A DNA stretch of 64,000 bases from Lysobacter enzymogenes (lineage in GTDB: Bacteria; Pseudomonadota; Gammaproteobacteria; Xanthomonadales; Xanthomonadaceae). Positions 42,701 to 50,352 of this stretch are shown here, in pieces. The stretch is taken from positions 4,712,001-4,776,000 of the forward strand of contig NZ_CP067396.1 in the NCBI RefSeq assembly GCF_023617245.1, in the 5' to 3' direction. Numbering within the stretch: position 1 is the stretch's first letter; each line of letters opens with the position of its first letter. Both the position numbers and the translations under genes were made by a program. The notes beneath the pieces are model-generated. The model saw nothing but the letters and a program-made list of their open reading frames with translations, made no database searches and was not told where the DNA came from.

Positions 42701-44467
42701 GCTGGCGACATCGGTCGTCGCGGTGCTGACCCGCTGCTCGGGCTTGCCGACGGCCTCGGTCGTCGTGACGGTGCGCGCGAGCGCGCCGGTCACCGCGTCG
42801 TTGGCTTCGGCGTAGGCGAACTCCGACTTGATGCCCTTGCGGTCGGTCAGGCCGGCCGGGCGGCCACGGAAGTCGGTGGACTCGGCGTTGTACGTATTCT
42901 TGACCGTGCCATTTTCGTCCACGACGTCGCCGAACCGGCGCGGCAACACGCCGGTGCCGCTGGTCAGGCCATAGGTCGTCTTCTGGCCCAGCGAGTCGGT
43001 CACCTCCGTTCCGCCTTCGGGGCGGTAGGCCAGCGTGATCTTGTCGGCGCCGCCGTCGTGCTGGCTGGTGATCACCCGCCCCTTGGCGTCGTAGGCGAAG
43101 GTGCTGTAGCGCTTGTTGTCTTCGTGGGTCACCCCGGTCAGGTGGCGCGGGAAGCGGCTGTCTTCGTAGTGGTACTTGCGCTGGCCGCCGCCGGGAAACG
43201 CCGCGGTTTCGACTTGGCGCCCTGACGTATAGGTGTAGCTGGCCAGGGTTGTGTTCCCCGACGCGATCGAGGAGATCAGCGCGTCGCCGGAGTTGCCGGC
43301 GTAGTTGAACTTCACCGACCGGCCGGTCGAGTGCGTCACCGAGTCCAGACGGTCGTACGCGCCATAGCCATAGGTCAGCTTGGTTCCGTCCTCGGCTTGC
43401 CGCTCCACCAGACGGCCTTGGCTGTCGAACACCAAGACCTCGTCTGGGCGATGCAGCAGCCATTGCGAACCCGAGGCGACGATCCGGTCGCCGCTGCTGT
43501 CGGCGGCAACGAAGGCGTTGCCTACCTTGGCGAAGCGGACCTGGTAGCCGTTGCCGCCGCTGAGCCCGAGCGTATCGGCCGAGATACTCAGGCGCAGGTC
43601 CAGCGAATGGGTCCAGCCCGGACCGAAGCTGCCGGAACGCACGGCGATACCGGAATGGTAGCTGCGCGTGAGGGATATCCAGCCCAGGTCGAAATCGGTC
43701 TGGTTCTCGATCTTCTCGCCGGTCTTGACGTTGCAAGGATTACCGCGGTGACCGCCGCACTCGAGGATCTTGTCGGTGCTGATCGTCGCGACATCGCGCT
43801 CGTTCGCGCAAGCGCCGTACTTGTCGCTCCAGTTCATATTGACGGCGGGGCACTGCATCCGGCGCGTGCGCGACAGCGTCATCGTATCCGTCGCGTCCTT
43901 CACGCAAGGCTGGGTCTGGGTGTTTTCGCCGCGGTAGTAGACGATGTCGAACACGCGATGCTCCAGCATCCCCGCGTGTTGCGGATCGGGCGGACTCCAG
44001 GCCCCGGTGGCCGTGGCCTTCGCGGTCGCCGGGCAGGCCGGCGCCTGATCGTTGTAGAACGCCTCCAGTTCCGCCACCGCGAGCGCTTCGCTGGGGTGCG
44101 GCGCGCCGCCCAGGATAGCGTCGTAGCCCCAGTCCGGATCCAGCGGCTGTTTCAAGCCCATCCAGTAGGTGATGGTGCCTTTGCCGTCGGCGCGCAGCAG
44201 GTTGTCCTTGACGACGGTGACGAAGGGATAGGGATTGGGTCCGTCACTGGGTCCGGGCAGCGCCTTGATCGCGTCGGCCGCCTGCTGATAGGTGTTGTAG
44301 GACGTCGTCTGGCCGGTCGGAGCGACGATCTTCCATGCGATCTGGCTTTCCTGCGCGGCGGCAGCGGGAGCGAAGACCGCCGCGAGCCAAAGCGCGATGG
44401 ACAGCGAAAACCGAAACCGGGCGCAGCGTGCGAAGGCGCGCTGCGCGAAACCAATCCCTGTAAGCAT
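39767..44467 (-). CDS. RHS-repeat polymorphic toxin with NlpC/P60-like C-terminal tip
   Basis: 1566 residues. Signal peptide about 1-40 (LAAVFAPAAAA-QE). A DUF6531-type entry domain (GNPCNVKTGEKIENQTDFDL, about 240-270) is followed by about 1,100 residues of RHS/YD repeats (many YDALGRL, YDAQGRV, YTYDA units) that form the shell, ending in the core-associated sequence FRDYDSTTGRYIQGDPTGLDGG and YDPEGL near 1421. The last 145 residues are the tip: catalytic-type C1461 in KCNLFVDTIYEE and H1526 in GDLVAYEGHVGIYAGDG, as in NlpC/P60 or CHAP cysteine peptidases that cut peptidoglycan. The tip is AT-richer than the core. Confidence 0.9.
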   Translation of the reverse strand: MLTGIGFAQRAFARCARFRFSLSIALWLAAVFAPAAAAQESQIAWKIVAPTGQTTSYNTYQQAADAIKALPGPSDGPNPYPFVTVVKDNLLRADGKGTITYWMGLKQPLDPDWGYDAILGGAPHPSEALAVAELEAFYNDQAPACPATAKATATGAWSPPDPQHAGMLEHRVFDIVYYRGENTQTQPCVKDATDTMTLSRTRRMQCPAVNMNWSDKYGACANERDVATISTDKILECGGHRGNPCNVKTGEKIENQTDFDLGWISLTRSYHSGIAVRSGSFGPGWTHSLDLRLSISADTLGLSGGNGYQVRFAKVGNAFVAADSSGDRIVASGSQWLLHRPDEVLVFDSQGRLVERQAEDGTKLTYGYGAYDRLDSVTHSTGRSVKFNYAGNSGDALISSIASGNTTLASYTYTSGRQVETAAFPGGGQRKYHYEDSRFPRHLTGVTHEDNKRYSTFAYDAKGRVITSQHDGGADKITLAYRPEGGTEVTDSLGQKTTYGLTSGTGVLPRRFGDVVDENGTVKNTYNAESTDFRGRPAGLTDRKGIKSEFAYAEANDAVTGALARTVTTTEAVGKPEQRVSTATTDVASNRLIRSTVGNQETRITRNARLQPISVAVRDTVANVTRTTAYAYCEAADVAAANSTCPILGLLKSVDGPRSDVNDITKFEYYGSDDSTCATTPALCTFRKGDLRKTIDAAGLVTEISGYDAQGRVLSVVDPNGVVTDSEYNTRGWLTASKVRGTDNAVETDDLVTKIEYFPTGLTKQVTLADGNFTTFAYDNAQRLTGVTDRSGATVQYTLDLAGNRKVEDTKNSAGTVQATLSRVFNVLGQVQTYKDGLNHATGYTYDAEGHPDTTTDALGRVTDQDYDPLGRLVKTLQDVGTGRINAETKIEYDALDQVTKVIDPKGLSTVYARNGFGELTQLTSPDTGVTGYTYDASGQTKTRTDARGITTTYSYDALGRLTQRAYPTAVLGTTYTYDTVASGCPAGETFSKGRLSQSVGTGGALRYCYDRFGRMVRKIVVTTGPVLTLRYAYTAAGTLKSVTYPDGSVADYVRGSHGRITQIGVTRPGASREILLTAVGYAAYGPAAGWAYGNSQPMTRNVDRNYDISRLVGSAPDGLSLHLTRNEVGNVSRFSTQNQSAILARYEYDRLDRLTQTQDGPTATPLETYGYDATGNRTSFKSGASAAQAYAFPNTSHRLQSVAGIARSYDAAGNTTSVGGTAKQYVYNDLGRLAQFKVDGAVKMNYAYNGLGQQARRYNDTSIRHSLYAEDGSWLGEYDNAGAALQQVVWMDELPVGVIQGSATAQKLYYIEPDHLGTPRIVVDPVRNKAVWTWNIKSEVFGNTLPNEDPDLDGTKFVFDMRFPGQRFDAASGLVYNYFRDYDSTTGRYIQGDPTGLDGGISLYAYAQSGPLKYYDPEGLCPCGNVDTLLKNARADMRDWSRKADRSEVNSSFGAETNKCNLFVDTIYEESGYALPNLGGSLFSVMMLRYPPGAQTLSDASYDLLGWPKVSGPAQPGDLVAYEGHVGIYAGDGTTISASTDKGKVENSWGFRKGQNPVIRRCKCP

Positions 44468-44642
44468 GTTCGAACCCGAGAACGAAGGGCGCGGCGTCGA
44501 CAGCTGTCGCCTCGACGCCGGGGCGATCATCGTTGATCGCCCGCCGACATTTTCGTTACCGGCGCCGCCGCGGTTCAAGTTCGAAAAAACAGTGATTTTT
44601 TGCTGATTTCCGGCGTATTTACCGCATGGATACCTCGAAGAA

Positions 44643-44668
44643 AAACGGACGCTTCGCAGCGTCCGTTT
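44643..44668 (-). terminator. Terminator of the truncated LytTR gene
   Basis: Perfect stem aaacggacgct-tcgc-agcgtccgttt with T-runs on both strands, 57 bp after the stop codon of the LytTR remnant. Confidence 0.85.
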
Positions 44669-44724
44669 CCTGCTCCATCGGCATCGGTCCATCGCATCGA
44701 CCCGCCGACGCGATCGCCATGCCG

Positions 44725-44907
44725 CTACAACGACAACCGCTCGCGCAGTTCCCGCGACTGCCGCCGCGACACCTCGATCCGGCTGCCGTCCTTGAGTTCG
44801 AGTTCGTAGCCGTCGCCGACCGCCAGTTCCACCGATTTCACCGCGCGCAGGTTGACCAGGGTGTTGCGGTTGGCGCGGAAGAACAGCGCCGGGTCCAGCC
44901 GCGCCCA
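44725..44907 (-). pseudogene. LytTR response-regulator remnant (C-terminal half of the DNA-binding domain)
   Basis: The minus strand encodes about 60 residues ending in a stop at 44725: LDPALFFRANRNTLVNLRAV, then KSVELAVGDGYELELKDG, then SRIEVSRRQSRELRERLSL. This is the LytTR core (FFRANRN-LVNL and the IEVSRR strand). The receiver domain and the beginning of LytTR are absent; upstream sequence changes to unrelated DNA at about 44907, next to the GNAT gene. The stop and terminator are kept. A deletion, probably linked to insertion of neighbouring material, removed the front of the gene. Confidence 0.8.
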
Positions 44908-44947
44908 TCGCCGCCGCGTTTGAGCTTGCGTCGCTTTACGACGGCGC

Positions 44948-45664
44948 TTACGGTCGCGCCGGCTCGGCCCGGCTCAGCGACCAGAACGGGATCGCGCGCC
45001 GCAGTTCGAAGCCGTTGCGCAGGTACAGGCCGACCGCGCGCGGATTCTCCTGGCTCACGTGCAGGAACGGGATGCGGCCGCGCGCGTGGTTGTCGTTGGC
45101 CAGGAACGCCAGCAGCCGGCGCGCGTGGCCGCGGCCGAGGAAATCCGGGTGGGTGCAGATCGCGCTGAGCTCGGTGTAGCCGTCCGTGCCCATGCGCTCG
45201 CCGGCCATCGCCGCGAGCCGGCCGTCCTGGTAGATGCCGAAGTAACGCCCCAGTTCCATCGTGCGCGGCCGGAAGTAATGCGGATAGACCAGCGCGGTCA
45301 GCGCCAGCGCATCCTCGCGCCGGGCCGCGCCGAGTTCGACGATGGGCGCGTCGTCGTCGCCGGCGTCGGGCGCCGCGATCGGCGCGCGGCAGATCATCTG
45401 CGCCAGATCGGCGAGATGGCGCAACCGCCAGCGCGGGCCGGGCCGGGGCGCCACCCCGAGGACCAAGGCGGTGTCGCCCGCGGGCACCAGCGCTTCGAGC
45501 GCCGCATCGGCGTCGGCGCCTTCGCCCGCATCGGCGCTCGCCACGCCCAGGAACGGCGCCACCTCGGCCGGATAGCGGGCGACGCCGCCCGCACCCAGCG
45601 CCAGCGCGCGATGGCGGCTCGCCAGGGAAGCCCAGATCGGATTGTCGAGATCGCCTTCGCTCAT
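44948..45664 (-). CDS. GNAT family N-acetyltransferase
   Basis: 238 residues. N-terminal 120 residues are Ala/Gly/Asp-rich and act as a degenerate GNAT half; the C-terminal half is a FR47-like GNAT domain with the acetyl-CoA loop TELSAICTHPDFLGRGHARRLL (R/Q-x-x-G-x-G/A near residue 175) and SQENPRAVGLYLRNGFELRR. Substrate unknown. ATG 45664 was chosen because it starts a compact family-like protein; a much longer open frame upstream is a high-GC artefact. Its 3' end lies 40 bp from the LytTR breakpoint. Confidence 0.85.
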   Translation of the reverse strand: MSEGDLDNPIWASLASRHRALALGAGGVARYPAEVAPFLGVASADAGEGADADAALEALVPAGDTALVLGVAPRPGPRWRLRHLADLAQMICRAPIAAPDAGDDDAPIVELGAARREDALALTALVYPHYFRPRTMELGRYFGIYQDGRLAAMAGERMGTDGYTELSAICTHPDFLGRGHARRLLAFLANDNHARGRIPFLHVSQENPRAVGLYLRNGFELRRAIPFWSLSRAEPARP

Positions 45665-45826
45665 GCCGGCCGCCTGCGGGGACTGTCCATCGCAATGGCG
45701 GCGCGGCGGCGGCGACTCAAGCCGGCGCGGAGTGCGACTTTGGTCGGACCTTGCCCCATCCGGCGATATTCCAATCCATCGCGATAAAGAGATATTATCC
45801 CGGCAACCCCGCCACGGTACCGTCCC

Positions 45827-46651
45827 ATGCTGCCGATCAGCTTCGAGTTCTATCCGCCCAAGACCGACGATCAGCGCAGCCAGCTCGACAAGACCGCGGC
45901 CAAGCTGCGTGGGTTCTCGCCGAGCTACGTGTCGTGCACCTTCGGCGCCGGCGGCTCGACCCTGAGCTATACGCCCGAGACCATCCGCCGCCTGCGCGGC
46001 AAGCACGGCCTCGACGCGGCGCCGCACCTGTCCTGCGTCGGCGGCACCCGCGGCGAGATCCGCCAACTGCTCGAGCTCTACCGCGAGCTCGGCTGCCGCC
46101 GCCTGGTCACCCTGCGCGGCGACCTGCCCTCGGGCATGGCCAGCGCCGGCGACCTGCGCTATGCCAACGAACTGGTCGAGTTCATCCGCGCCGAGACCGG
46201 CGACCATTTCCACATCGAAGTGGCCGCGTACCCGGAAACCCATCCGCAGGCGCGCGACGCGCTGTCGGATCTGGAGAACTTCAAGCGCAAGGTCCGCGCC
46301 GGCGCCGACGGCGCGATCACCCAGTATTTCTACAACCCCGACGCGTATTTCCGCTTCGTCGACGACGTGCGCGCGGCCGGCATCGACGTACCGATCGTGC
46401 CCGGCATCATGCCGATCGCCAACTTCAGCCAGCTGCGCCGTTTCTCCGACCTGTGCGGCGCCGAGATCCCGCGTTGGATCGCCCAGCGCATGCAGGCCTA
46501 CGGCGACGACGCCGACAGCATCCGCGAGTTCGCCGCCGACGTGGTCGCGCGGCTGTGCAGTCGCCTGATCGAAGGCGGCGCGCCGGGGCTGCACTTCTAC
46601 ACGCTCAACCTCGCCAAGCCGACGCTGTCGGTGCTCTCGCGCATCGCCTGA
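45827..46651 (+). CDS. metF: Methylenetetrahydrofolate reductase
   Basis: FAD enzyme producing 5-methyl-THF for methionine synthesis. 274 residues, typical of short bacterial MetF. Motifs: ISFEFYPPKTDDQR at the N-terminus (E in SFEFYPPK is catalytic), VSCTFGAGGSTLSYTPETI, LVTLRGDLPSG, the folate-site ITQYFYNPDAYFRFVDDVRAAG, and PGIMPIANFSQLRRF. The C-terminal ALNLAKPTLSVL-like stretch (YTLNLAKPTLSVLSRI) is usual. TATTAT at 45793-45798 is a likely -10, 29 bp upstream. Third methyl-cycle gene in the window, in a separate transcription unit. Confidence 0.96.
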   Translation: MLPISFEFYPPKTDDQRSQLDKTAAKLRGFSPSYVSCTFGAGGSTLSYTPETIRRLRGKHGLDAAPHLSCVGGTRGEIRQLLELYRELGCRRLVTLRGDLPSGMASAGDLRYANELVEFIRAETGDHFHIEVAAYPETHPQARDALSDLENFKRKVRAGADGAITQYFYNPDAYFRFVDDVRAAGIDVPIVPGIMPIANFSQLRRFSDLCGAEIPRWIAQRMQAYGDDADSIREFAADVVARLCSRLIEGGAPGLHFYTLNLAKPTLSVLSRIA

Positions 46652-47012
46652 GCAGACGCGACGCGCGCGTCCCCGCGCGCGCTTGCGGGCGGCCGGGTTT
46701 TCGCGGCGATCGCGATGCGAAAGCGCGCGCGTAACCGTATACGCCCGACCGGCGACGCGCGTTCACCCAGCTGAAGCGAAACGACGCAACGCACACAAAT
46801 GCGTCGTGCTGCCCAGCACCAATGACGAACTGCACGCGCAGGTCTCAGCTTGCGTTTGTCTTGCGACAAGTTCGGTCTTGAGCCGCGCGACCGCGCGCGC
46901 GCCCACTGGCGCCAGGATGCATCGCCACGACGAGCGGTGCCCTCGCGACCGCCACCGCCGGCCCGGCCACGGGCCGCGCGGCGCGCAGCGGTCCCCAATG
47001 GAGAGTGCGCAC
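46652..47012. other. Intergenic region before the metzincin gene
   Basis: 361 bases, no gene found. Contains gcgcgcgtccccgcgcgcgc (46660-46680), a hairpin without a T-run. Confidence 0.5.
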
Positions 47013-48281
47013 ATGACTGTCCGCAACAAGCTCTTGCCGTTGAACTTCGCCATCGCCCTTTCGCTCGGCCTGGCCGGCGCCGCATCGGCCGCCGAACCGG
47101 CGCCGCTATTCGCCGCGCCGGCCGCCTCGCTCGCGCGCAGCGCCGACGCCGACAGCGCGTTCAAGGCCGCCAAGGCCGAACGCGCGGCCGTGCGCGTGGA
47201 CCTGGTCCGCGCCGACGCCGCGCAGATCACCGAGACCCAGGACCAGTTGCTGCTCAACCTCGCCCCCGGCGTCAGCCTCAAGGCGCACAAGCTGCAGGCC
47301 GAAACCAAGCCCGGCGGCGTGGTGGTCTGGCAGGGCATGGTCGGCGACCCGAACGCCCAGCTCAAGCGCATCAACCAATTCACCGGCGCCGAGCTGATCG
47401 ACGATCCGGAAGAGTCGGCGATCCTGGTGCGCCAGGGCGGACAGATCTCCGGCACCGTGCGCAGCGGCGGCAAGCTGTACCGCATCGACCCGCTCAAGGG
47501 CCAGGGCCACGCGATCAGCCTGATCGACGAATCGAAGATGCCCGAGGACCATCCGTCTTCCTACGCCGCCCTGCCGATGCCGCCGCTCAAGCTCGATCCG
47601 GCGTTCGACGAAGCCAAGGCCGGCGAAAAAGCGCCGACCGTGGTGCGGGTGATGGTGGTCTACACCCAGGCCGCCGCCAACGCGGTCGGCAACACCCTGA
47701 CCAAGGCCAACCTGGCCATCACCGAGAGCAACCAGAGCTTCGCCAACAGCGCGGTCAACGTGCGCTTCGAACTGGCCGGCCAGTACACCGACAGCTACGT
47801 CAGCGCCGGCTTCGACACCGACCTGAGCCGCTTCGCCGGCACCACCGACGCTTACCTCAACAACTACCACACCACCCGCAACACCATCAAAGCCGACGTC
47901 AACGTCCTGATCATCACCGACCCGGCGTACTGCGGCCTGGGCTACCTCAACTCGAGCGCGACCAACGCCTTCAGCGTGGTCGGCGCGAGCTGCATGACCG
48001 GCTACTACAGCTTCGCCCACGAAATCGGCCACAACTTCGGCGCGCACCACGATCCGAACAACGGCAACAACACGATCTACCCCTACGGCCACGGCTACTG
48101 GGGCCCGGGCAACGCCTGGCGCACGATCATGGCCTACAACTGCGGCAGCAACTGCCCGCGCCTGAACTACTGGTCGAACCCGAACATCACCTACAACGGT
48201 TCGCCGATGGGCACGACGGCCAAGAGCAACAACGCCCGCGTGCTCAACCAGCGCGCCGCGACGGTCGCGGGCTTCCGCTGA
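47013..48281 (+). CDS. Secreted metzincin zinc metalloprotease (reprolysin-like)
   Basis: Extracellular or outer-surface endopeptidase of 422 residues. Signal peptide 1-27 (ASAA-EP), propeptide with inhibitory function to about residue 200, and a catalytic domain with the zinc site H336-EIGH340-NFG-AHH346-D347 (HExxHxxGxxHD) and Met-turn TIMAYNCG near 372. The domain includes paired cysteines (YCGLGYL, GASCMTGYYS, NCGSNC). GGAGAG lies 7 nt before ATG 47013; an in-frame ATG 15 bp earlier overlaps that ribosome site. No autotransporter or PPC domain, so secretion by type II is likely. Confidence 0.92.
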   Translation: MTVRNKLLPLNFAIALSLGLAGAASAAEPAPLFAAPAASLARSADADSAFKAAKAERAAVRVDLVRADAAQITETQDQLLLNLAPGVSLKAHKLQAETKPGGVVVWQGMVGDPNAQLKRINQFTGAELIDDPEESAILVRQGGQISGTVRSGGKLYRIDPLKGQGHAISLIDESKMPEDHPSSYAALPMPPLKLDPAFDEAKAGEKAPTVVRVMVVYTQAAANAVGNTLTKANLAITESNQSFANSAVNVRFELAGQYTDSYVSAGFDTDLSRFAGTTDAYLNNYHTTRNTIKADVNVLIITDPAYCGLGYLNSSATNAFSVVGASCMTGYYSFAHEIGHNFGAHHDPNNGNNTIYPYGHGYWGPGNAWRTIMAYNCGSNCPRLNYWSNPNITYNGSPMGTTAKSNNARVLNQRAATVAGFR

Positions 48282-48446
48282 CCTTCGCCCCGCGCGCGGC
48301 GCTCACCGGCGCCGCGCGCGGATCGCGCGCTTCGACGGCCGTGCGTGTTCGCTTATCCCTGCCGGAGCCGCATCCGCTGCGATCGATCCAAGCGACGCAG
48401 CCTCGCCGCCGCATCCGGGAACCACGCCCCCCCGAATCCCCGCTCC

Positions 48447-48760
48447 CGTCGTTCCGGCGAAAGCCGGAATCCATTTTGACCTTGCGGTTGCGGTTGCCGT
48501 TGCCGTTGCCACTGCTTGTGCTCGCCCCCGAGCCCGATGCAGTCGTCCCGCAGCCCCGGAGGGCGTGCGCATGGATGCGCACGCGCGCCATGGGGCAGGA
48601 TGCCCCTTATGGCGCGGCCCCGCGCCCCTTTCGAGCCCTAGTGGCTCTTGATCCGAAAAAACAAGGCCTTTTCTTTGGTTACTTTCTTTGTGGCTTAAGA
48701 CAAAGAAAGTGACCCGGCCGCTTGCGGACGGAAGCTTTGGACCTCCGCTTGTCATCACGC
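48447..48760 (-). repeat. Composite repeat element, copy 2
   Basis: Same internal parts as copy 1 in reverse: ctttctttgt-cttaagcc-[17 protein letters not shown], aaccaaagaaaaggcc, ggcgcggggccgcgcc, gcgtgcgcat-cc-atgcgcacgc, and a longer tract of caacgg/caaccg units, then the end palindrome cgtcgttccggcgaaagccg. The other end palindrome is missing; sequence homology stops near 48760 after gatgacaagcgg. Confidence 0.75.
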
Positions 48761-48803
48761 GGACGCACACGCAAAGACGAATCCCACCACCGCGGCACGC
48801 CCC

Positions 48804-48902
48804 CTGTAGGAGCGGCGCAAGCCGCGACCGCGCCATCGCAAACACAGTGAAAGTTTCGTCGTAATTGTGTTGTCGCGGTCGCGGCTCGCGCCGCTCCTAC
48901 AG
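48804..48902. repeat. Short palindromic repeat pair, family B
   Basis: ctgtaggagcggcgcaagcc...gcgaccgcg at the left and its inverse at the right, around a 40-bp AT-richer centre (atcgcaaacacagtgaaagt). Confidence 0.88.
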
Positions 48903-48923
48903 TCGGATACGCGACCCCACGTC

Positions 48924-49303
48924 CGTCATTCCGGCGAAAGCCGGAACCCATTTTGATTTTTCTGCTGCCTTCGCCGTTATCGATATGTCACGCGATGACA
49001 AGCCACCATCAAATGCTTTCGTCCGCAAGCGGCCGAGCTACTTTCTTTTGTCAGCGCGACAAAAGAAAGTAGCCAAAGAAAAACGCTTTTTTAAGGTCAC
49101 AAGCCACCAGGTCCAGCGCCTTGCGCAGGGATGCGCCGTAAGGGGCATCCTGCCCCTACGGCGCACGCGCGCATCCATGCGCGCGCCCTCCGGGTCTGCG
49201 CAGCTGGGGCCTCGTTTCAGGAGGAGATAAAGCAATAGCGAAAGCAAATGCAACAACAGCAACAGCAACAGAAAATGGATTCCGGCTTTCGCCGGAATGA
49301 CGG
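48924..49303 (+). repeat. Composite repeat element, copy 3
   Basis: Both end palindromes present (cgtcattccggcgaaagccg and its inverse at 49278-49303). The central hairpin is ctttcttttgtcagcgcgac-aaaagaaag, changed in sequence from copies 1 and 2 but with the pairing kept. Then gccaaagaaaaacgc, a hairpin with gcgccgtaaggggcatcctg, gcgcgcgcatcc-atgcgcgcgc, and a tract of caacaa/caacag units (49236-49270). More divergent than copies 1 and 2 are from each other. Confidence 0.75.
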
Positions 49304-49493
49304 CCGTCGAGGTCCTTCGCAATTGCCGTCTCGCAGCCTCGCTCCGCATCGCCGGCGCAGAAAGAAAACGCAATACGCCCGACCGACCGCTGGCGCGACG
49401 CAAGCCGCGACCACGCCAACCCGACAACGGCCGGCCGCCCCCGCCGCGACCGCTGCACTGTCCCTGCGCCGCCCCCGGCGCTAGTCTTCGCCG

Positions 49494-50231
49494 ATGCCTT
49501 CTGCCGTCCGTCCCAGCCTCCGCCTGTTGCCGCCGCTCGTCTTCGCCGCGGCGGCGCTGTCGCCCACCGCCGCATCGGCGCAGATCCACCGCTGCACCGA
49601 CGCGCGCGGCAACTCGGTCTACACCGATCGCGATTGCGCCGCGGTCGGCGGCGTGGATCGGCTGCCGCGCGGCAACGCCGCGGCAGCCAAGCCCGAGGCG
49701 GCTTACGCCGGCGGCTGCGCGCGCAACCTGCGCGATCTGGTCGGCGCGATCACCACCGCCATCGACGCCCACGACGGCAACAAGCTCGCCGCGGTCTATC
49801 ACTTCGCCGGCATGTCCGACGACCAGGGCTATGCGGTGATCCAGCGCCTCGACGCGATCGCCCAGCGGCCGCTGCTCGACATCGCGCCGGTGATGGGCGC
49901 CGCGCCCGAACCCGCGCCGCCGCGTCCCGGCCCGTGGACCACGCTGCCGGCGGCCGCGCCGAACGCCGCGCTGGCGCCGCTGCCGCCGGCCACGCCGCCG
50001 CCCGCGCCCGCGACCGGCCTGGGCCGCCCCGCGGGCATGGACGGCGATCCGGCGCCCGCCAGCGATCCCGCCGCCGTCGCCGAAGCGCCGGCCGCGCCGG
50101 CTCCGGTCCATCGCCGCGCCGCGCCGGTCGCGCTGCGCCTGGAGCAGACCTTGGCCAACGGTGTCACCCCGTCGCGCACCGTGTTCGGACTGACCCGCCA
50201 CTTCGGCTGCTGGTGGATCAAAGGCGGTTGA
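49494..50231 (+). CDS. Secreted DUF4124-domain protein
   Basis: 245 residues. Signal peptide 1-29 (ASAQ-IH), then a DUF4124 domain (IHRCTDARGNSVYTDRDC, residues 31-48), a short helical domain with LRDLVGAITTAIDAHDGNKL and FAGMSDDQGYAVIQRLDAIA, a 100-residue Pro/Ala linker, and a C-terminal LANGVTPSRTVFGLTRHFGC. DUF4124 is a periplasmic domain of unknown function common in Xanthomonadaceae. Located 121 bp before ilvE, same strand; co-transcription uncertain. Confidence 0.82.
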   Translation: MPSAVRPSLRLLPPLVFAAAALSPTAASAQIHRCTDARGNSVYTDRDCAAVGGVDRLPRGNAAAAKPEAAYAGGCARNLRDLVGAITTAIDAHDGNKLAAVYHFAGMSDDQGYAVIQRLDAIAQRPLLDIAPVMGAAPEPAPPRPGPWTTLPAAAPNAALAPLPPATPPPAPATGLGRPAGMDGDPAPASDPAAVAEAPAAPAPVHRRAAPVALRLEQTLANGVTPSRTVFGLTRHFGCWWIKGG

Positions 50232-50352
50232 ACTTGCGCCTGAATGGGCGCATCCGACGTGCCGCGCAAGCCCATACGCCGCAGTCGCGTTGGGAAGGCG
50301 CCACCGCGCAGGGCACAATAGCGGTTTCCCCACCCGACCACGGAAGCCGACG

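Larger units (their letters stand above)
48282..49493. repeat. 1.2-kb repeat-rich intergenic region
   Basis: Holds, in order, composite element copy 2 (minus, 48447-48760), a family B inverted pair (48804-48902) and composite copy 3 (plus, 48924-49303). No credible gene; the open frames here are translations of the repeats. Confidence 0.85.

Noticed and set aside
48303..48845. 180-codon minus-strand open frame
   Set aside because: It lies wholly in repeat elements; the peptide is the translation of composite copy 2 and has counterparts in copy 1 in the same frame because of DNA repetition, not protein selection.
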